The notes: generated by a model from the letters alone, not told the origin. A DNA stretch of 64,000 bases from Chitinophaga jiangningensis (GCF_900142605.1 NZ_FRBL01000005.1:186001-250000); one strand, 5' to 3'; shown: positions 9,801 to 18,004, counted from the first letter of the stretch. Program-made: numbers and translations.

Positions 9801-10274
9801 GACAACTGGCTGAACCCTCAGATCCACGGCAACAACCCTGTGGACCCAACAGTAAACTATGCTTATCAAACCCTGGCCGAAAACCTCCGCGGTTACAAGC
9901 AGAACGCTAAAAACGGTAACAATGTGATGTTGCTGAATACAGAGCTGCGACTGCCGGTATTTGCCACCTTCATCGATAAGCCGATCAACTCCGCCATGAT
10001 CCGCAACTTCCAGCTGACCACCTTTATGGATATCGGTACTGCATGGAATAAGAAGCTGTCGTTTAAAGATGCCAACTATGGCAACTACGGCCAGGCGCCG
10101 GGAGTAGTAACCCGTATTAAGGAAGGCTTCCTCGGACCATTCATCGGTGGTTACGGCTTTGGTGCACGCACCACCATTGCGGGCTATTTCCTCCGCGTGG
10201 ATGCCGGCTGGCCAATGGTTGACTTCTTCAAGAGCAAGCCTATCTGGTACTTCGGTATGGGTGTTGACTTCTAA
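6843..10274 (+). CDS. Large envelope protein: peptidase-MA-like + TolB-like propeller + outer-membrane barrel
   Basis: A 1143-residue exported protein with signal peptide MNRFITRLLFHGALLLGTTVSFA. Residues about 35-240 resemble a peptidase MA-like gluzincin domain (QRINIVVYNSFGEMK; FPKWFTDGFIAYAAENW at 169-185), but where HExxH is expected the sequence reads RQGIARIMLET (140-150), so it looks catalytically dead. Residues about 280-560 hold TolB-like propeller repeats (PQMAWNTKGNRLAVIYEHE; SFAAFPGKSGIIYASNRPA). The last 350 residues have alternating aromatic strands, a probable beta-barrel ending in GMGVDF with the terminal phenylalanine typical of outer-membrane barrels. Similar proteins in Bacteroidota are annotated 'translocation protein TolB'. 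Role not known; an envelope-assembly part is a guess. Confidence 0.8.
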   Translation: MNRFITRLLFHGALLLGTTVSFAQTNTVEFGQNRVQFKNFKWRYYQSRHFNTYFAQNGLELGKYVVQIAEKELPQLEQFMETTPRQRINIVVYNSFGEMKQSNIGIGVEWQNTGGVTKLVGNKMIVYFDGNHENLRRQIRQGIARIMLETLLFGEDIGEFAGNAALIDFPKWFTDGFIAYAAENWTAREDEQLKAIILSGKYNNYNQLAYDHPLLAGHAFWYYVEAKYGKDAVPYLMYITRINRGLKKGFEQVLSMTPKKATQDFMLFYTKRFADDNKRRKTSAKGRTIVAQEITQKADYFRFNPNPKNNSYAVVEFKKGLYKVQIQLGWNKPKVLLRSGVMQLANQMDPNYPQMAWNTKGNRLAVIYEHEGKTKLMIYDLVTRITLRQDLPQFDRVIDFKYMPVMENTLLLSAVKNGHTDIFTYNISNSKTDQITNDVYDDLEPSFAAFPGKSGIIYASNRPAPKGRGSDTSLLRNSYNIFMVDNWTKSADRQITQLTDLKYGDARLPMQYNTTHFTFVSDANGIRNRYAGFFKSQNVGVDSLFYVGSEILHNPEKEELDSALAAYGTSAPDSVEAVVITNDSTYTFPISNYPYGILESRVTGEKGEVSEVVAYADIKRLMKLKVDTTTLKKRNVTARNTHFRQDQMHADSVRLGLPTFMAPRKDTSTQPNFFQNEFANEPADTAKATSGSEIKLVNEAAQEGGLSMFDKKPATPSILKQTRLMPYKWKFASDYLILQIDNSILINRYQIFTGQPTSPIRLTDPVNGLIRIGVSDLFEDVKINGGFRIPFDLQGSEYFISGSYLKRRFDYKFTYYRKVDKSGAVPITQDNQIYWNPVKLMTNLYQAEMRYPFDQVRSVRLSVGYRMDKMVFQADKRISLDEPDRKESYILGRIEYVYDNTINPAINIWNGTRYKIYGDINSQVTNGGLNEFFNPNAIAAKGRFTYNMGVDIRHCEKIYRNFIWATRFAMDMSWGSRKMIYYLGGIDNWLNPQIHGNNPVDPTVNYAYQTLAENLRGYKQNAKNGNNVMLLNTELRLPVFATFIDKPINSAMIRNFQLTTFMDIGTAWNKKLSFKDANYGNYGQAPGVVTRIKEGFLGPFIGGYGFGARTTIAGYFLRVDAGWPMVDFFKSKPIWYFGMGVDF

Positions 10275-10297
10275 ATCAGTATTTAGTTAACATACAA

Positions 10298-10328
10298 AAA
10301 AGCCTGCGGATCTTTTCCGCAGGCTTTT
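10298..10328. terminator. Bidirectional terminator
   Basis: Perfect 13-bp stem (10298-10310 with 10316-10328) with loop TCTTT, an A-run before it and a T-run after it. It serves the large envelope gene on the plus strand and the DUF1361 gene on the minus strand. Confidence 0.85.
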
Positions 10329-10342
10329 TTTATGGTTTGATA

Positions 10343-11020
10343 TCAGGCCCTTCGCAACTGCTTTACCAGCGGATATATCAGGCTCAAAAACACGCCCATG
10401 CAGATGGTAAAGGCCCAGGCGTGACGGTTTTCCCAGGGATGGATAAATAATGCGATCATATCTTTTGAGAGGGTCATGGGGTCTTTCACCACATCCCAGC
10501 TGTTATAGCGCAGATACCGGCCTATATAAACGCCCATGCTGCACAGGAACATCACCGGTATGGAAAACAGCCATGCCGGCCAGCGGGAGTACCTGCTGCT
10601 CCACATTTTTTCCATACTGCGAATGGATAAGTAACCGAGCATCATGCCATTAAATGCGAAGGAAGAGATCAGAAACAACTCAAACCACACCGGCACCCCA
10701 CCGTCAAAAAGGTGAAACAGATCGGTGATGATGTAGGGTGCATTGGGGATAAAGAGCAGCCACACGATAAAGCAGGCATACCAGTTGAGCCGCTGCTGCA
10801 TATCAGCAGGATGTTTCTCCATCCAGCGGGTAAGTGCAAACGGAATATAGGCGAGGAAAAGATTCCATACCAGCGAAGCCCGGAGCATACTACCGGTATA
10901 GTATATACGAAAGAGAATCAGTGCCAGGCTGAAAATAATGGAGGCATACAGGATATGATGTACCTGTGGCTTTTCGAGTATACTGCCAATGGCAGCCAGT
11001 CTTCTTTTAAACAGTTTCAT
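10343..11020 (-). CDS. DUF1361 domain membrane protein
   Basis: A 225-residue polytopic membrane protein of the DUF1361 family. The hallmark segments are WNLFLAYIPFALTRWMEKH near residues 51-69 and FIPNAPYIITDLFHLFDGG near 92-110. About seven hydrophobic helices are seen. No biochemical function is established for the family. It lies 41 bases behind the diacylglycerol kinase gene on the same strand and is probably cotranscribed with it, which hints at a lipid or envelope role by association only. The ATG at 11020 gives a short charged leader (MKLFKRRLAAIG) before the first helix. Confidence 0.87.
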   Translation of the reverse strand: MKLFKRRLAAIGSILEKPQVHHILYASIIFSLALILFRIYYTGSMLRASLVWNLFLAYIPFALTRWMEKHPADMQQRLNWYACFIVWLLFIPNAPYIITDLFHLFDGGVPVWFELFLISSFAFNGMMLGYLSIRSMEKMWSSRYSRWPAWLFSIPVMFLCSMGVYIGRYLRYNSWDVVKDPMTLSKDMIALFIHPWENRHAWAFTICMGVFLSLIYPLVKQLRRA

Positions 11021-11061
11021 GATGTAGCTATTAAACAGTGAATAGCATAGGGATAAAGCGG

Positions 11062-11427
11062 TTAACTAAGCAGGTAAGGCCAAAAGATGCAGCCGCCGGT
11101 AATAGCAGCAGCGATAGCGGCTACCAGCACAGCGGCAGCGGCCAGGTCTTTGATGAACTTCACCTTTGGATGAATGGCCGGCGACAAATGATCCATCATT
11201 TTTTCAATCACGGTATTGAGCATTTCAGTTATCCATACTAATGCCATCGCCCATATCAGCCAGAGCCAGTCGCTCTTAGTCACATGAAACCAGCAGCCGG
11301 CGGCCACCACCACCAGGGTAGCAACTGCGTGTATGCGTGCATGTGGTTCCGATTTTACGAAGGCTATAAAGCCTGCAAATGCGTATCCGAAACTGGCTAA
11401 CCGATTTTTAAAATAAGATCCGGGCAT
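11062..11427 (-). CDS. dgkA: Diacylglycerol / undecaprenol kinase family protein
   Basis: A 121-residue small integral membrane kinase of the DgkA family. It shows the usual pattern: an N-terminal amphipathic stretch (FKNRLASFGYAFAGFIAFVK), the conserved E-x-x-x-H-x-R-I-H region as SEPHARIHAVATL, three membrane helices, and the catalytic segment TEMLNTVIEKMMDHLSP with the conserved Glu, Asn and Asp. Gram-negative members phosphorylate diacylglycerol; Bacteroidota and Gram-positive relatives often act on undecaprenol. Which applies here cannot be told. It heads a two-gene unit with the DUF1361 gene. Confidence 0.92.
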   Translation of the reverse strand: MPGSYFKNRLASFGYAFAGFIAFVKSEPHARIHAVATLVVVAAGCWFHVTKSDWLWLIWAMALVWITEMLNTVIEKMMDHLSPAIHPKVKFIKDLAAAAVLVAAIAAAITGGCIFWPYLLS

Positions 11428-11514
11428 GTCAAAGCTATTCGTTGGCAGTGCATATTACCGGCACTGCGCTTGATGAAATTGTTAAAAAGACTGTTATCAA
11501 ATTTACTGATAAAA

Positions 11515-11567
11515 AACGGCCCCGGAACCATATTATAAAGCTTGTCATATCAACCATAGGGGCCGTT
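11515..11567 (-). terminator. Terminator of the CreD module
   Basis: Nine-base arms AACGGCCCC (11515-11523) and GGGGCCGTT (11559-11567) enclose a 35-base loop. On the minus strand the hairpin is followed by a run of T, so it ends the unit carrying creD and the small membrane peptide. The large loop makes it less certain than the other terminators. Confidence 0.55.
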
Positions 11568-11584
11568 GCATTGATTGTAGCAAA

Positions 11585-11737
11585 TTAGTTTTTACTGCTC
11601 CTTTGTTCTGCTTTCATCATACAGAAGAGTACGAGCGCCGGGATAGATATCATTAGCAGTAGCAAGGGGTTGCGGCCGAGCCACTGCGTGATGAAATACC
11701 ATATGAATGATCCGAAAGAAGTGTTATCGTCATACAT
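11585..11737 (-). CDS. Small single-span membrane peptide (50 aa) downstream of creD
   Basis: A 50-residue frame from ATG 11735-11737 to TAA 11585-11587. The peptide begins MYDDNTSFGSFIWYFITQWL, has a strongly hydrophobic core at about residues 24-41 (PLLLLMISIPALVLFCMM) and ends in a basic, polar tail KAEQRSSKN. It starts 17 bases after the creD stop and is followed by a terminator, so it is very likely the last gene of that operon. The length, spacing and one clean membrane segment argue that it is real, but I recognise no family. A partner or modulator of CreD is an inference from position. Confidence 0.6.
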   Translation of the reverse strand: MYDDNTSFGSFIWYFITQWLGRNPLLLLMISIPALVLFCMMKAEQRSSKN

Positions 11738-11754
11738 AAAAGTAATTTTAGAAT

Positions 11755-13098
11755 TTAGGCATTTACCGCTGCCGGCTGTGTCCTGCTCCAGTTAATCTTC
11801 CGGCTGTAGTACATGATGCCTGCCAGTGTAAAGAACAGTCCAAAGCTACCCATGAGTAATGCATAATCTTCCGCACTGATGATCACGTAAATGAAAGTAT
11901 AGAACAGCGTGAGCAGCCCACCGATGGTGAACCCTATTCTACGGTTAAGCACGGCACAGGTGTACAGTACAATCAGGCCGATAGTCATAGCGCTGGCAGT
12001 GATGTAGGCGATGAGGAAGCTGGTGTGCTCCGATAAGGACAGCAGCAGGATGTAGAATACGCTCAATGCAATACCTATGAGGCCATACTGGATGGGATGA
12101 ACGGTGCGGCGCTGTGCAATTTCCACAAAATAATACAGGAAGAAGGTAATGCCGATGATGAGGAAGGCATATTTAATGGCCCTGGCGCTTTGCTGATAAA
12201 TGTCCACCGGGGTAATCAGCTTGACGCCAAACTGTTTGGTGTTAACGTTGAAGGACATTGGCTTCAGCGCATTCCAGTTCATGTTCTGTACGATCCATTT
12301 AGCAGTAAATCCGTTTTTGGATACTTCGCGGCTGTGCGGAGGGATGTCGCCGTAAAAGTTAGGACTATCCCAGGTCGACTGCAGGTTTACCTCCGTATTT
12401 TTTGAGGTAGGTATAAAGCTGAGTGCTGTGCTGCCTTTCAGGTCCATATCAATAGTAAAAGTGTTTACATCTTCCTTGATAGCTGCTACCGGAATGGCTA
12501 TTTCCACAATACCCGGGTTGCTGGTGGACCGATATTCATCTGCATGCTCTTTGGCAGGTGCAGTTTCTCCGGTAACATTCGGCTCTGTGGTGAGGGGCTG
12601 TCCATTCCAGGTTATTTTAGGTTGAGAATAAACGCCACCAATATCTTCGAGGCTTAGGTACAGCTTAGTTTTCTCCAGGAAAATGGCGGAAGGAGAGTTA
12701 TCTGATTTTTTGAGGTCGGCCAGGGAGAAGCTGCCGCTGATCTGCATTTTAGTATCATACACGGTAACGGTATAGATACCACGCTTGAGTTCTGATGGCT
12801 TTACGTTACCATCTACCTTAACAGACCTGGGGTTAAGGGTAAAAACATAATCATGTACGATGCTATCCCTTGTTTGATAAGGAATGCTCAATTGTGGCAA
12901 CAATACCCGTTGCTCACCGCCCCAGGTACGGGCTATTTCAGTGGCTGCGCCCTGGCGCAGCTGGTTACGCTCGTCCACAAGGGAGCCGATGTTAAAGGTA
13001 GGCACCAGCAGAATGATCATTAAAAAAAAGATGAATGCCGCTTTGATGGCGTAGGCAAATCGATCAAAGAAAGAAAGAGGAGCGGAGGAGTTTTCCAT
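11755..13098 (-). CDS. creD: CreD family cell-envelope protein
   Basis: A 447-residue inner-membrane protein of the CreD family. It has one N-terminal helix (AIKAAFIFFLMIILLVPTF), a long periplasmic beta-rich domain from about residue 45 to 290 that opens with ERNQLRQGAATEIARTWGG, a family signature, and a C-terminal block of about five helices (residues 305-430). In Enterobacteria CreD is a target of the CreBC system and affects envelope integrity and beta-lactam response. Here no CreBC is present: the gene lies behind a winged-helix regulator and an unknown membrane protein, a common Bacteroidota order. Family call firm, function inferred. Confidence 0.92.
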   Translation of the reverse strand: MENSSAPLSFFDRFAYAIKAAFIFFLMIILLVPTFNIGSLVDERNQLRQGAATEIARTWGGEQRVLLPQLSIPYQTRDSIVHDYVFTLNPRSVKVDGNVKPSELKRGIYTVTVYDTKMQISGSFSLADLKKSDNSPSAIFLEKTKLYLSLEDIGGVYSQPKITWNGQPLTTEPNVTGETAPAKEHADEYRSTSNPGIVEIAIPVAAIKEDVNTFTIDMDLKGSTALSFIPTSKNTEVNLQSTWDSPNFYGDIPPHSREVSKNGFTAKWIVQNMNWNALKPMSFNVNTKQFGVKLITPVDIYQQSARAIKYAFLIIGITFFLYYFVEIAQRRTVHPIQYGLIGIALSVFYILLLSLSEHTSFLIAYITASAMTIGLIVLYTCAVLNRRIGFTIGGLLTLFYTFIYVIISAEDYALLMGSFGLFFTLAGIMYYSRKINWSRTQPAAVNA

Positions 13099-13149
13099 AA
13101 TCTAATATTTAAAAGTGCTTTGTATTTCAAAGTAAAAAGACAAAAAAAA

Positions 13150-13452
13150 TTATTTCGTAAACCGGATCATGTGCTCGAGCGCAGCGAGGTGGCCTTTGAA
13201 GGCCTTTTCGCCCACCGGAGTTATCGCATAGGTAGTATTGGTTTTACGCCCAATAAACCCCTTATGCACTTTGATATAGCCGTTTTCTTCCAGGGTATTG
13301 AGGTGAGAGGCCAGGTTTCCATCTGTTACTTCCAACATCTGCTTGAGATCATTGAAATTGATCTCCTCGTTCACCATCAACACACTCATCACTCCCAGGC
13401 GTATACGGCTTTCAAATATCTTATTTAAATTTCCTATCGGATTCATGCTCAT
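13150..13452 (-). CDS. Winged-helix transcriptional regulator
   Basis: A 100-residue DNA-binding protein of the small winged-helix group (PF13601-like, related to MarR/ArsR). The recognition region is seen at INFNDLKQMLEVTDGNLASH (residues 31-50), followed by the wing NGYIKVHKGFIGRKTNTTYA and a TPVGEKAF segment typical of the group. No metal-binding or ligand domain is seen. Its start overlaps the stop of the upstream membrane-protein gene by four bases (ATGA type, 13449-13452), so the two are translationally coupled, and creD follows 51 bases later. It probably regulates its own operon. Confidence 0.9.
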   Translation of the reverse strand: MSMNPIGNLNKIFESRIRLGVMSVLMVNEEINFNDLKQMLEVTDGNLASHLNTLEENGYIKVHKGFIGRKTNTTYAITPVGEKAFKGHLAALEHMIRFTK

Positions 13453-14093
13453 GTTTGAAGACTTCCTTTACGTTCATACTTCCACCACATCAAAGCTCCA
13501 TAAATTATATGACAAAAGCCAAAGCCAATGGCCCAAAAAATGATGCCCTTACGTAAAAAGAACATGTTGATTAAGCCTAATGCTATCTCAGTAATGCCCA
13601 GGTAACGCACATCCTGCAAGGTATACTTACTACCATTCACTAACGCCAGCCCGTAAAAAATAAGGCAGCAGGGTGCTATTATCTGCGTGACATTATTATA
13701 TATCAAAGCCAGTATAAAAACGCCCCCGGTCAAAAAAGGAATGGCACAATTCACCAACACCTTCTTTGCAGTATGATCCCATACCGGCAGGTTATTTTGT
13801 TTTGCCTTCCGGTAAGTAAAAAGGAAACCTGATAAAAATGCCGCTGCCATCACTACAAATCCCAATACAATCAGGTTACCACGCAGGCCTGCGAAGTCAT
13901 AGTCATCATAACCCCCACGCATATTCCAACGATCATAATAATCCCCTATCCAGGAATGAGCAATATACGCACCTACCAGGCCTATAATACCCGCCGATAC
14001 ACCACTTAACCCGCTCAGCGCCCGGAAGCGGCTGCTGCGATCCATGATGTTCCTGATGTCCGTTAATGTCTTGAGATGTTCATGATCTGTCAT
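13449..14093 (-). CDS. Membrane protein of the CreD module, unknown function
   Basis: A polytopic membrane protein. I prefer the ATG at 14093 (MTDHEHLKTLTDIRNIMDRS, 214 residues) over the upstream start at 14135, whose 14 extra residues look like non-coding DNA. A short polar, probably cytoplasmic head of about 25 residues is followed by pairs of hydrophobic helices near residues 30-45, 75-95, 110-155 and 170-200. No family is recognised with confidence. Its last codons overlap the first codons of the winged-helix gene, so the two are made together. It may be the membrane sensor or target of that regulator; this is inference from coupling only. Confidence 0.78.
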   Translation of the reverse strand: MTDHEHLKTLTDIRNIMDRSSRFRALSGLSGVSAGIIGLVGAYIAHSWIGDYYDRWNMRGGYDDYDFAGLRGNLIVLGFVVMAAAFLSGFLFTYRKAKQNNLPVWDHTAKKVLVNCAIPFLTGGVFILALIYNNVTQIIAPCCLIFYGLALVNGSKYTLQDVRYLGITEIALGLINMFFLRKGIIFWAIGFGFCHIIYGALMWWKYERKGSLQT

Positions 14094-14226
14094 GATAAAA
14101 AGCACTTTGCAATACAAAGCTAACTTAAATTTCAATATATCAAAATATATTTTTTTGTCATCCCAGCGTTAAGGAAACCGGCAGGTGTACAGGAGACGTG
14201 AAATTGCGCTAATATTGTTCTCTGAT

Positions 14227-16734
14227 ATGGTAGACTGGAAAAGAATTATAGCAATCATTTTTATCGTATGTGCCTGGTCCTCAGGCTTAATGGCCCAACA
14301 GTACAAGGTAAGCGGAGTTGTCAGAGATGCCCACTCCCAGGAAATTATTCCCTTTGCTACCCTACAGTTTTCAAATACTCAAACAGGCATGGTCAGCAAC
14401 GCAGAAGGTACCTACCTCTTCGAGCTGAATGTAATCCCCTCCGATTCACTACAGGTGCGCGTAATGGGCTATAACCTCACTAAAATGAAGGTGGACCGCA
14501 GCCTTAAGGAACAGGTAATCAACTTCGAAATTACCCGGTCCGACGTTTCACTCAAAACTCATGAAATCAAGGCTAACGTTAACTTTGCGCTGATCCTCCT
14601 GCGCCAGATCATAAAACATAAACCTGAAAACAATTATAACAGGCTAGATAACTATAAGTACCAGGTGTATAATAAACTGGAACTGGATATGAAAAATCTT
14701 AACAAAGAAAAATTATCCAAAAACAGATTCACCAAGCCTTTTGCATTCATACTGGAAAATATAGACAGCACCTCGGAAGACAAACCCTTTCTGCCCATCT
14801 TCCTCACCGAATCTTTATCCGATTACTTCTACCAGGCCAAACCACATAAAACCAAAGAAGTCATTAAGGCTGCCCGCACCTCCGGTATCGATAACGAAAG
14901 CGTACATAAGTTCCTCGGGGGCATGTATCAGAACATCAATATCTACGATAACTTCATCCCGGTATTCGATAAACAGTTCGTAAGCCCCATCAATAATAAC
15001 GGCGCCTTCTACTACGATTATAAAATTGCAGATACCCAATACGTCAATAACCAACGTTTCATCAAACTTAACTTCACGCCTAAACGTAAAGGGGAAAACG
15101 TGTTTGTGGGCGACCTCTGGGTACACGATACTACCTACGCGGTACAAAAAACCACCCTGTCGGTACCATCAGCAGCCAATATCAACTTCGTCAGGAAAAT
15201 CAGCCTGGTACAGGAATTCAGGCAGCTGGAAGACAGTACCTGGTTTTTATATAAAGATAAATTTGTGGCCGACTTCTGGGCGCCCAGTCCAAAACCCGGT
15301 AAAACGCTGGACTTCATTGGCCGTAAAACAACTACCTATACAGACGTTATTACAAACGACACCGCTGCCACCAATATTTTCGGGGATAAACGATACCCTG
15401 AGGCGGTCACACTGCTGGACAGCGCCCGGTTCCGCAAGGATACCTTCTGGGATAACAACCGGCCGGAACTGCTGAGCAAAAACGAAGCTGGCATCTACAA
15501 AATGGTGGATAGCCTGCAAAACATGCCGCTGTTTCAGAAGTATTCCAATACCATTAAGTTCCTCGCCACCGGCTACAAACCCTTCGGCATGTTAGAATGG
15601 GGTCCTTACTGGTATGCATTTTCACAGAACAGGCTGGAAGGCTTCCGTATGCGATTCGACCTCGGTACCACCACCAAATTCAACAAAGATCTTTACCTCT
15701 ACGGTTACCTGGCCTACGGCTTTAAGGATGAAGCCTGGAAAGGAAAGATGTCGGCCCTGTGGCTGCTGAAACGCCACCCGCGCATGTACCTGTACGGCGC
15801 CTACGCCCGCGATCTCGACAATGGCTCGCACTACTACGATGAAGTAGGCTCCGACAACATCTTCACTCTTGCCATTCGTAAAAACGGTGTGCCACAAAAA
15901 TTCCTCATGGCCGATGAAAAACGCGTAGAGTTTTTCAAGGAATACTACAGCGGTTTCTCCCACCAGATATCCCTGGCGCATAAACGCTTACGACCATACG
16001 AACCACTGCCTACCATTGATGCGTATAAAAACTTCAGTACCAAAGGCGATCCGATGACCAGCATGGAAGTAGAGCTGAAGCTGCGGTACGCTTTCCAGGA
16101 AGAGTTCCTGGAAGGGGATTTCTACAGGTATAGCCTGGGCAGTAAATACCCGATCGTAGAACTGAAATACGCCCTCGGTATCCCAGGTATCGCCAGCAGC
16201 AGCCAGCAGTATAATAAAGTAGCACTCAGTGTAAGCGACTACGTTAAACTGCCGCCATTCGGAACGCTCTACTACAACGTGTACGGTGGTAAAATATTCG
16301 GAACGCTGCCGTATACCTCTCTCGAAGTACACCCCGGTAACGAGATCTATTACTATAACAAGTATGCCTTTAACATGATGAACCGCTTCGAATTCCTCAG
16401 CGATCAATACGCCGGATTCAACGTGGAGCACACCATCGGTAACGGTATTTTTGCATATATCCCGCTGATCAAGAAATTGAAATGGCGCCAGTTCTGGACG
16501 GCCAAAGGGGTGGTAGGTTCACTATCTACCGCCAATAAACAACTGAACCTCTACAACGGTTATCCGTTTAAAACGCTGGAAAAAAATCCATATGCGGAAG
16601 TGGGTACCGGTATTGAGAATATCTTCAAATTCCTGCGGGTGGATTTTGTATGGAGAGTGGCGCCGGCGGCTTTACCGGATGAGCCGAAGAGTAAGCGGTT
16701 CGGGGTGTTTGGTTCTTTCAAACTTACCTTCTAA
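14227..16734 (+). CDS. DUF5686 / carboxypeptidase-regulatory-like domain outer-membrane protein
   Basis: About 835 residues from the ATG at 14227, chosen because the signal peptide MVDWKRIIAIIFIVCAWSSG starts there; an upstream in-frame ATG at 14185 would bury it. After the cleavage site (LMAQQ) comes a carboxypeptidase-regulatory-like beta-sandwich of about 85 residues (VSGVVRDAHSQEIIPFATLQ), a family feature of SusC-type and DUF5686 proteins. The remaining part matches the DUF5686 arrangement and ends as a probable beta-barrel (GVFGSFKLTF). It is likely to sit in the outer membrane. Substrate and partners are unknown. It converges on the aminotransferase gene with a hairpin between them. 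Confidence 0.82.
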   Translation: MVDWKRIIAIIFIVCAWSSGLMAQQYKVSGVVRDAHSQEIIPFATLQFSNTQTGMVSNAEGTYLFELNVIPSDSLQVRVMGYNLTKMKVDRSLKEQVINFEITRSDVSLKTHEIKANVNFALILLRQIIKHKPENNYNRLDNYKYQVYNKLELDMKNLNKEKLSKNRFTKPFAFILENIDSTSEDKPFLPIFLTESLSDYFYQAKPHKTKEVIKAARTSGIDNESVHKFLGGMYQNINIYDNFIPVFDKQFVSPINNNGAFYYDYKIADTQYVNNQRFIKLNFTPKRKGENVFVGDLWVHDTTYAVQKTTLSVPSAANINFVRKISLVQEFRQLEDSTWFLYKDKFVADFWAPSPKPGKTLDFIGRKTTTYTDVITNDTAATNIFGDKRYPEAVTLLDSARFRKDTFWDNNRPELLSKNEAGIYKMVDSLQNMPLFQKYSNTIKFLATGYKPFGMLEWGPYWYAFSQNRLEGFRMRFDLGTTTKFNKDLYLYGYLAYGFKDEAWKGKMSALWLLKRHPRMYLYGAYARDLDNGSHYYDEVGSDNIFTLAIRKNGVPQKFLMADEKRVEFFKEYYSGFSHQISLAHKRLRPYEPLPTIDAYKNFSTKGDPMTSMEVELKLRYAFQEEFLEGDFYRYSLGSKYPIVELKYALGIPGIASSSQQYNKVALSVSDYVKLPPFGTLYYNVYGGKIFGTLPYTSLEVHPGNEIYYYNKYAFNMMNRFEFLSDQYAGFNVEHTIGNGIFAYIPLIKKLKWRQFWTAKGVVGSLSTANKQLNLYNGYPFKTLEKNPYAEVGTGIENIFKFLRVDFVWRVAPAALPDEPKSKRFGVFGSFKLTF

Positions 16735-16740
16735 ATAGTA

Positions 16741-16772
16741 CTGATGGGAGGACCAGCCGGCCCTCCCATCAG
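16741..16772. terminator. Hairpin between convergent genes
   Basis: Perfect 11-bp stem, CTGATGGGAGG (16741-16751) with CCTCCCATCAG (16762-16772). It follows the DUF5686 stop by a few bases. The T-run after it is weak (CTTTAAAC), so it may be a poor terminator. Confidence 0.55.
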
Positions 16773-16785
16773 CTTTAAACCATTG

Positions 16786-16817
16786 TCGGAGGTCGCCTTT
16801 GGCGACGGGCTTTCCGA
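16786..16817. repeat. Short palindrome with CC-TTT-GG triloop
   Basis: GTCGCC (16792-16797) pairs with GGCGAC (16801-16806) around TTT, inside a weaker outer pairing of TCGGA (16786-16790) with TCCGA (16813-16817). The CC-nnn-GG triloop is the same design as in the palindromes at 6074-6148 and 27740-27818, and this one also lies between convergent genes. It may be a short or decayed member of the same repeat class. Confidence 0.35.
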
Positions 16818-16822
16818 AATAA

Positions 16823-18004
16823 TTAAATCTGATCTAATGCTTCGCAAATGACTTTACAAGCCTCAATAATCTGCTCTTCCGTAATCAACAATGGCGGCGC
16901 TATCCGCATACAATCCGATGCAAACAGGAACCAGTCCGTCAGCACGCCATGCGCAATACAATAATCAATCGTTTTCTTATTCACCTCAAAGCTTTCAAGC
17001 TGCACCGCCATCATGAGCCCGAGCGAGCGCACTGCTTTGATCCGCGGGTGTTTCAGGTGTTGTAAAAAAAGTGCTCCTTTTGCATTCACATCCTTCACCA
17101 GATTTTCATTCAGCAAAGCCTGAAACGCAGCTTTACCCGCAGCACAGTTCACCGGGTGCCCGCCAAACGTTGTGATATGGCCGAGTATAGGTGCATGGGT
17201 GAGGCTCCACATAATTTCTTTGGAAGATATAAAAGCACCCAGCGGCATACCGCCACCTAAGGCTTTACCTAGTATAAGAATATCCGGTTCGATACCATGT
17301 TGCTGAAATGCCCAGAGAGTACCATTACGGCCCAGTCCACACTGCACCTCATCCAGGATCAGCAAAGTACCCGTAGCGGTACATTTATTACGAAGTGCGT
17401 GTATCCATTCCCGTTGTGGCACAATTACACCGCCTTCTGCCTGCACACTTTCCGCAATCACGGCAGCCGTGTTGACGGTGATCAGCTCCAGGGATTCAAA
17501 ATTGTTATATTCCAGGTGTTGAATACCCGGTAGTAAAGGTCTGTAGGCATTCCGGAAGTATTCATCCCCGAGGATGCTGAGTGCACCCTGTGTAGAGCCA
17601 TGGTAGCTGCGGTTAAACGCCGCTATTTCCGGACGGCCCGTATAGCGTTTGGCCAGCTTCATCGCACCTTCTACCGCCTCGGCACCAGAGTTGGTAAAGT
17701 ATACACAATTGAGATGATCCGGCAGATGATCCGTGAGCAGTTTAGCATAGGATACCTGGGGCGATTGCACAAACTCTCCATATACCAGCAGATGCATGTA
17801 TTGCTGCGCCTGCTCCTGTATTGCCGTTACCACTGCCGGATGGCAATGACCAACGTTACATACACTGATGCCGGCTATCAGATCGAGATATTGCTTCCCG
17901 TCTGCATCCCACATATACATGCCTGCTGCCTTCACTATTTCCAATGCCAGCGGAGCGTCTGTTGTTTGCGCTACGTGCTGCAAAAAAAGTTGCCTGTTGT
18001 TCAT
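16823..18004 (-). CDS. Class III aminotransferase (acetylornithine/4-aminobutyrate type)
   Basis: A 393-residue PLP enzyme of aminotransferase class III. Visible family features are the N-terminal GMYMWDADGKQYLDLIAGIS, the cofactor-phosphate segment NSGAEAVEGAMKLAKRYTG, the acidic ring-nitrogen ligand in LLILDEVQCGLGRNG, and the Schiff-base lysine in ILILGKALGGGMPLGAF. Close relatives are annotated acetylornithine aminotransferase or simply 'aspartate aminotransferase family protein'. No arginine biosynthesis gene is adjacent, so I leave the substrate open. It is divergent from the gamma-carbonic anhydrase gene with 90 bases between starts. The enzyme is cytoplasmic. Confidence 0.88.
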   Translation of the reverse strand: MNNRQLFLQHVAQTTDAPLALEIVKAAGMYMWDADGKQYLDLIAGISVCNVGHCHPAVVTAIQEQAQQYMHLLVYGEFVQSPQVSYAKLLTDHLPDHLNCVYFTNSGAEAVEGAMKLAKRYTGRPEIAAFNRSYHGSTQGALSILGDEYFRNAYRPLLPGIQHLEYNNFESLELITVNTAAVIAESVQAEGGVIVPQREWIHALRNKCTATGTLLILDEVQCGLGRNGTLWAFQQHGIEPDILILGKALGGGMPLGAFISSKEIMWSLTHAPILGHITTFGGHPVNCAAGKAAFQALLNENLVKDVNAKGALFLQHLKHPRIKAVRSLGLMMAVQLESFEVNKKTIDYCIAHGVLTDWFLFASDCMRIAPPLLITEEQIIEACKVICEALDQI

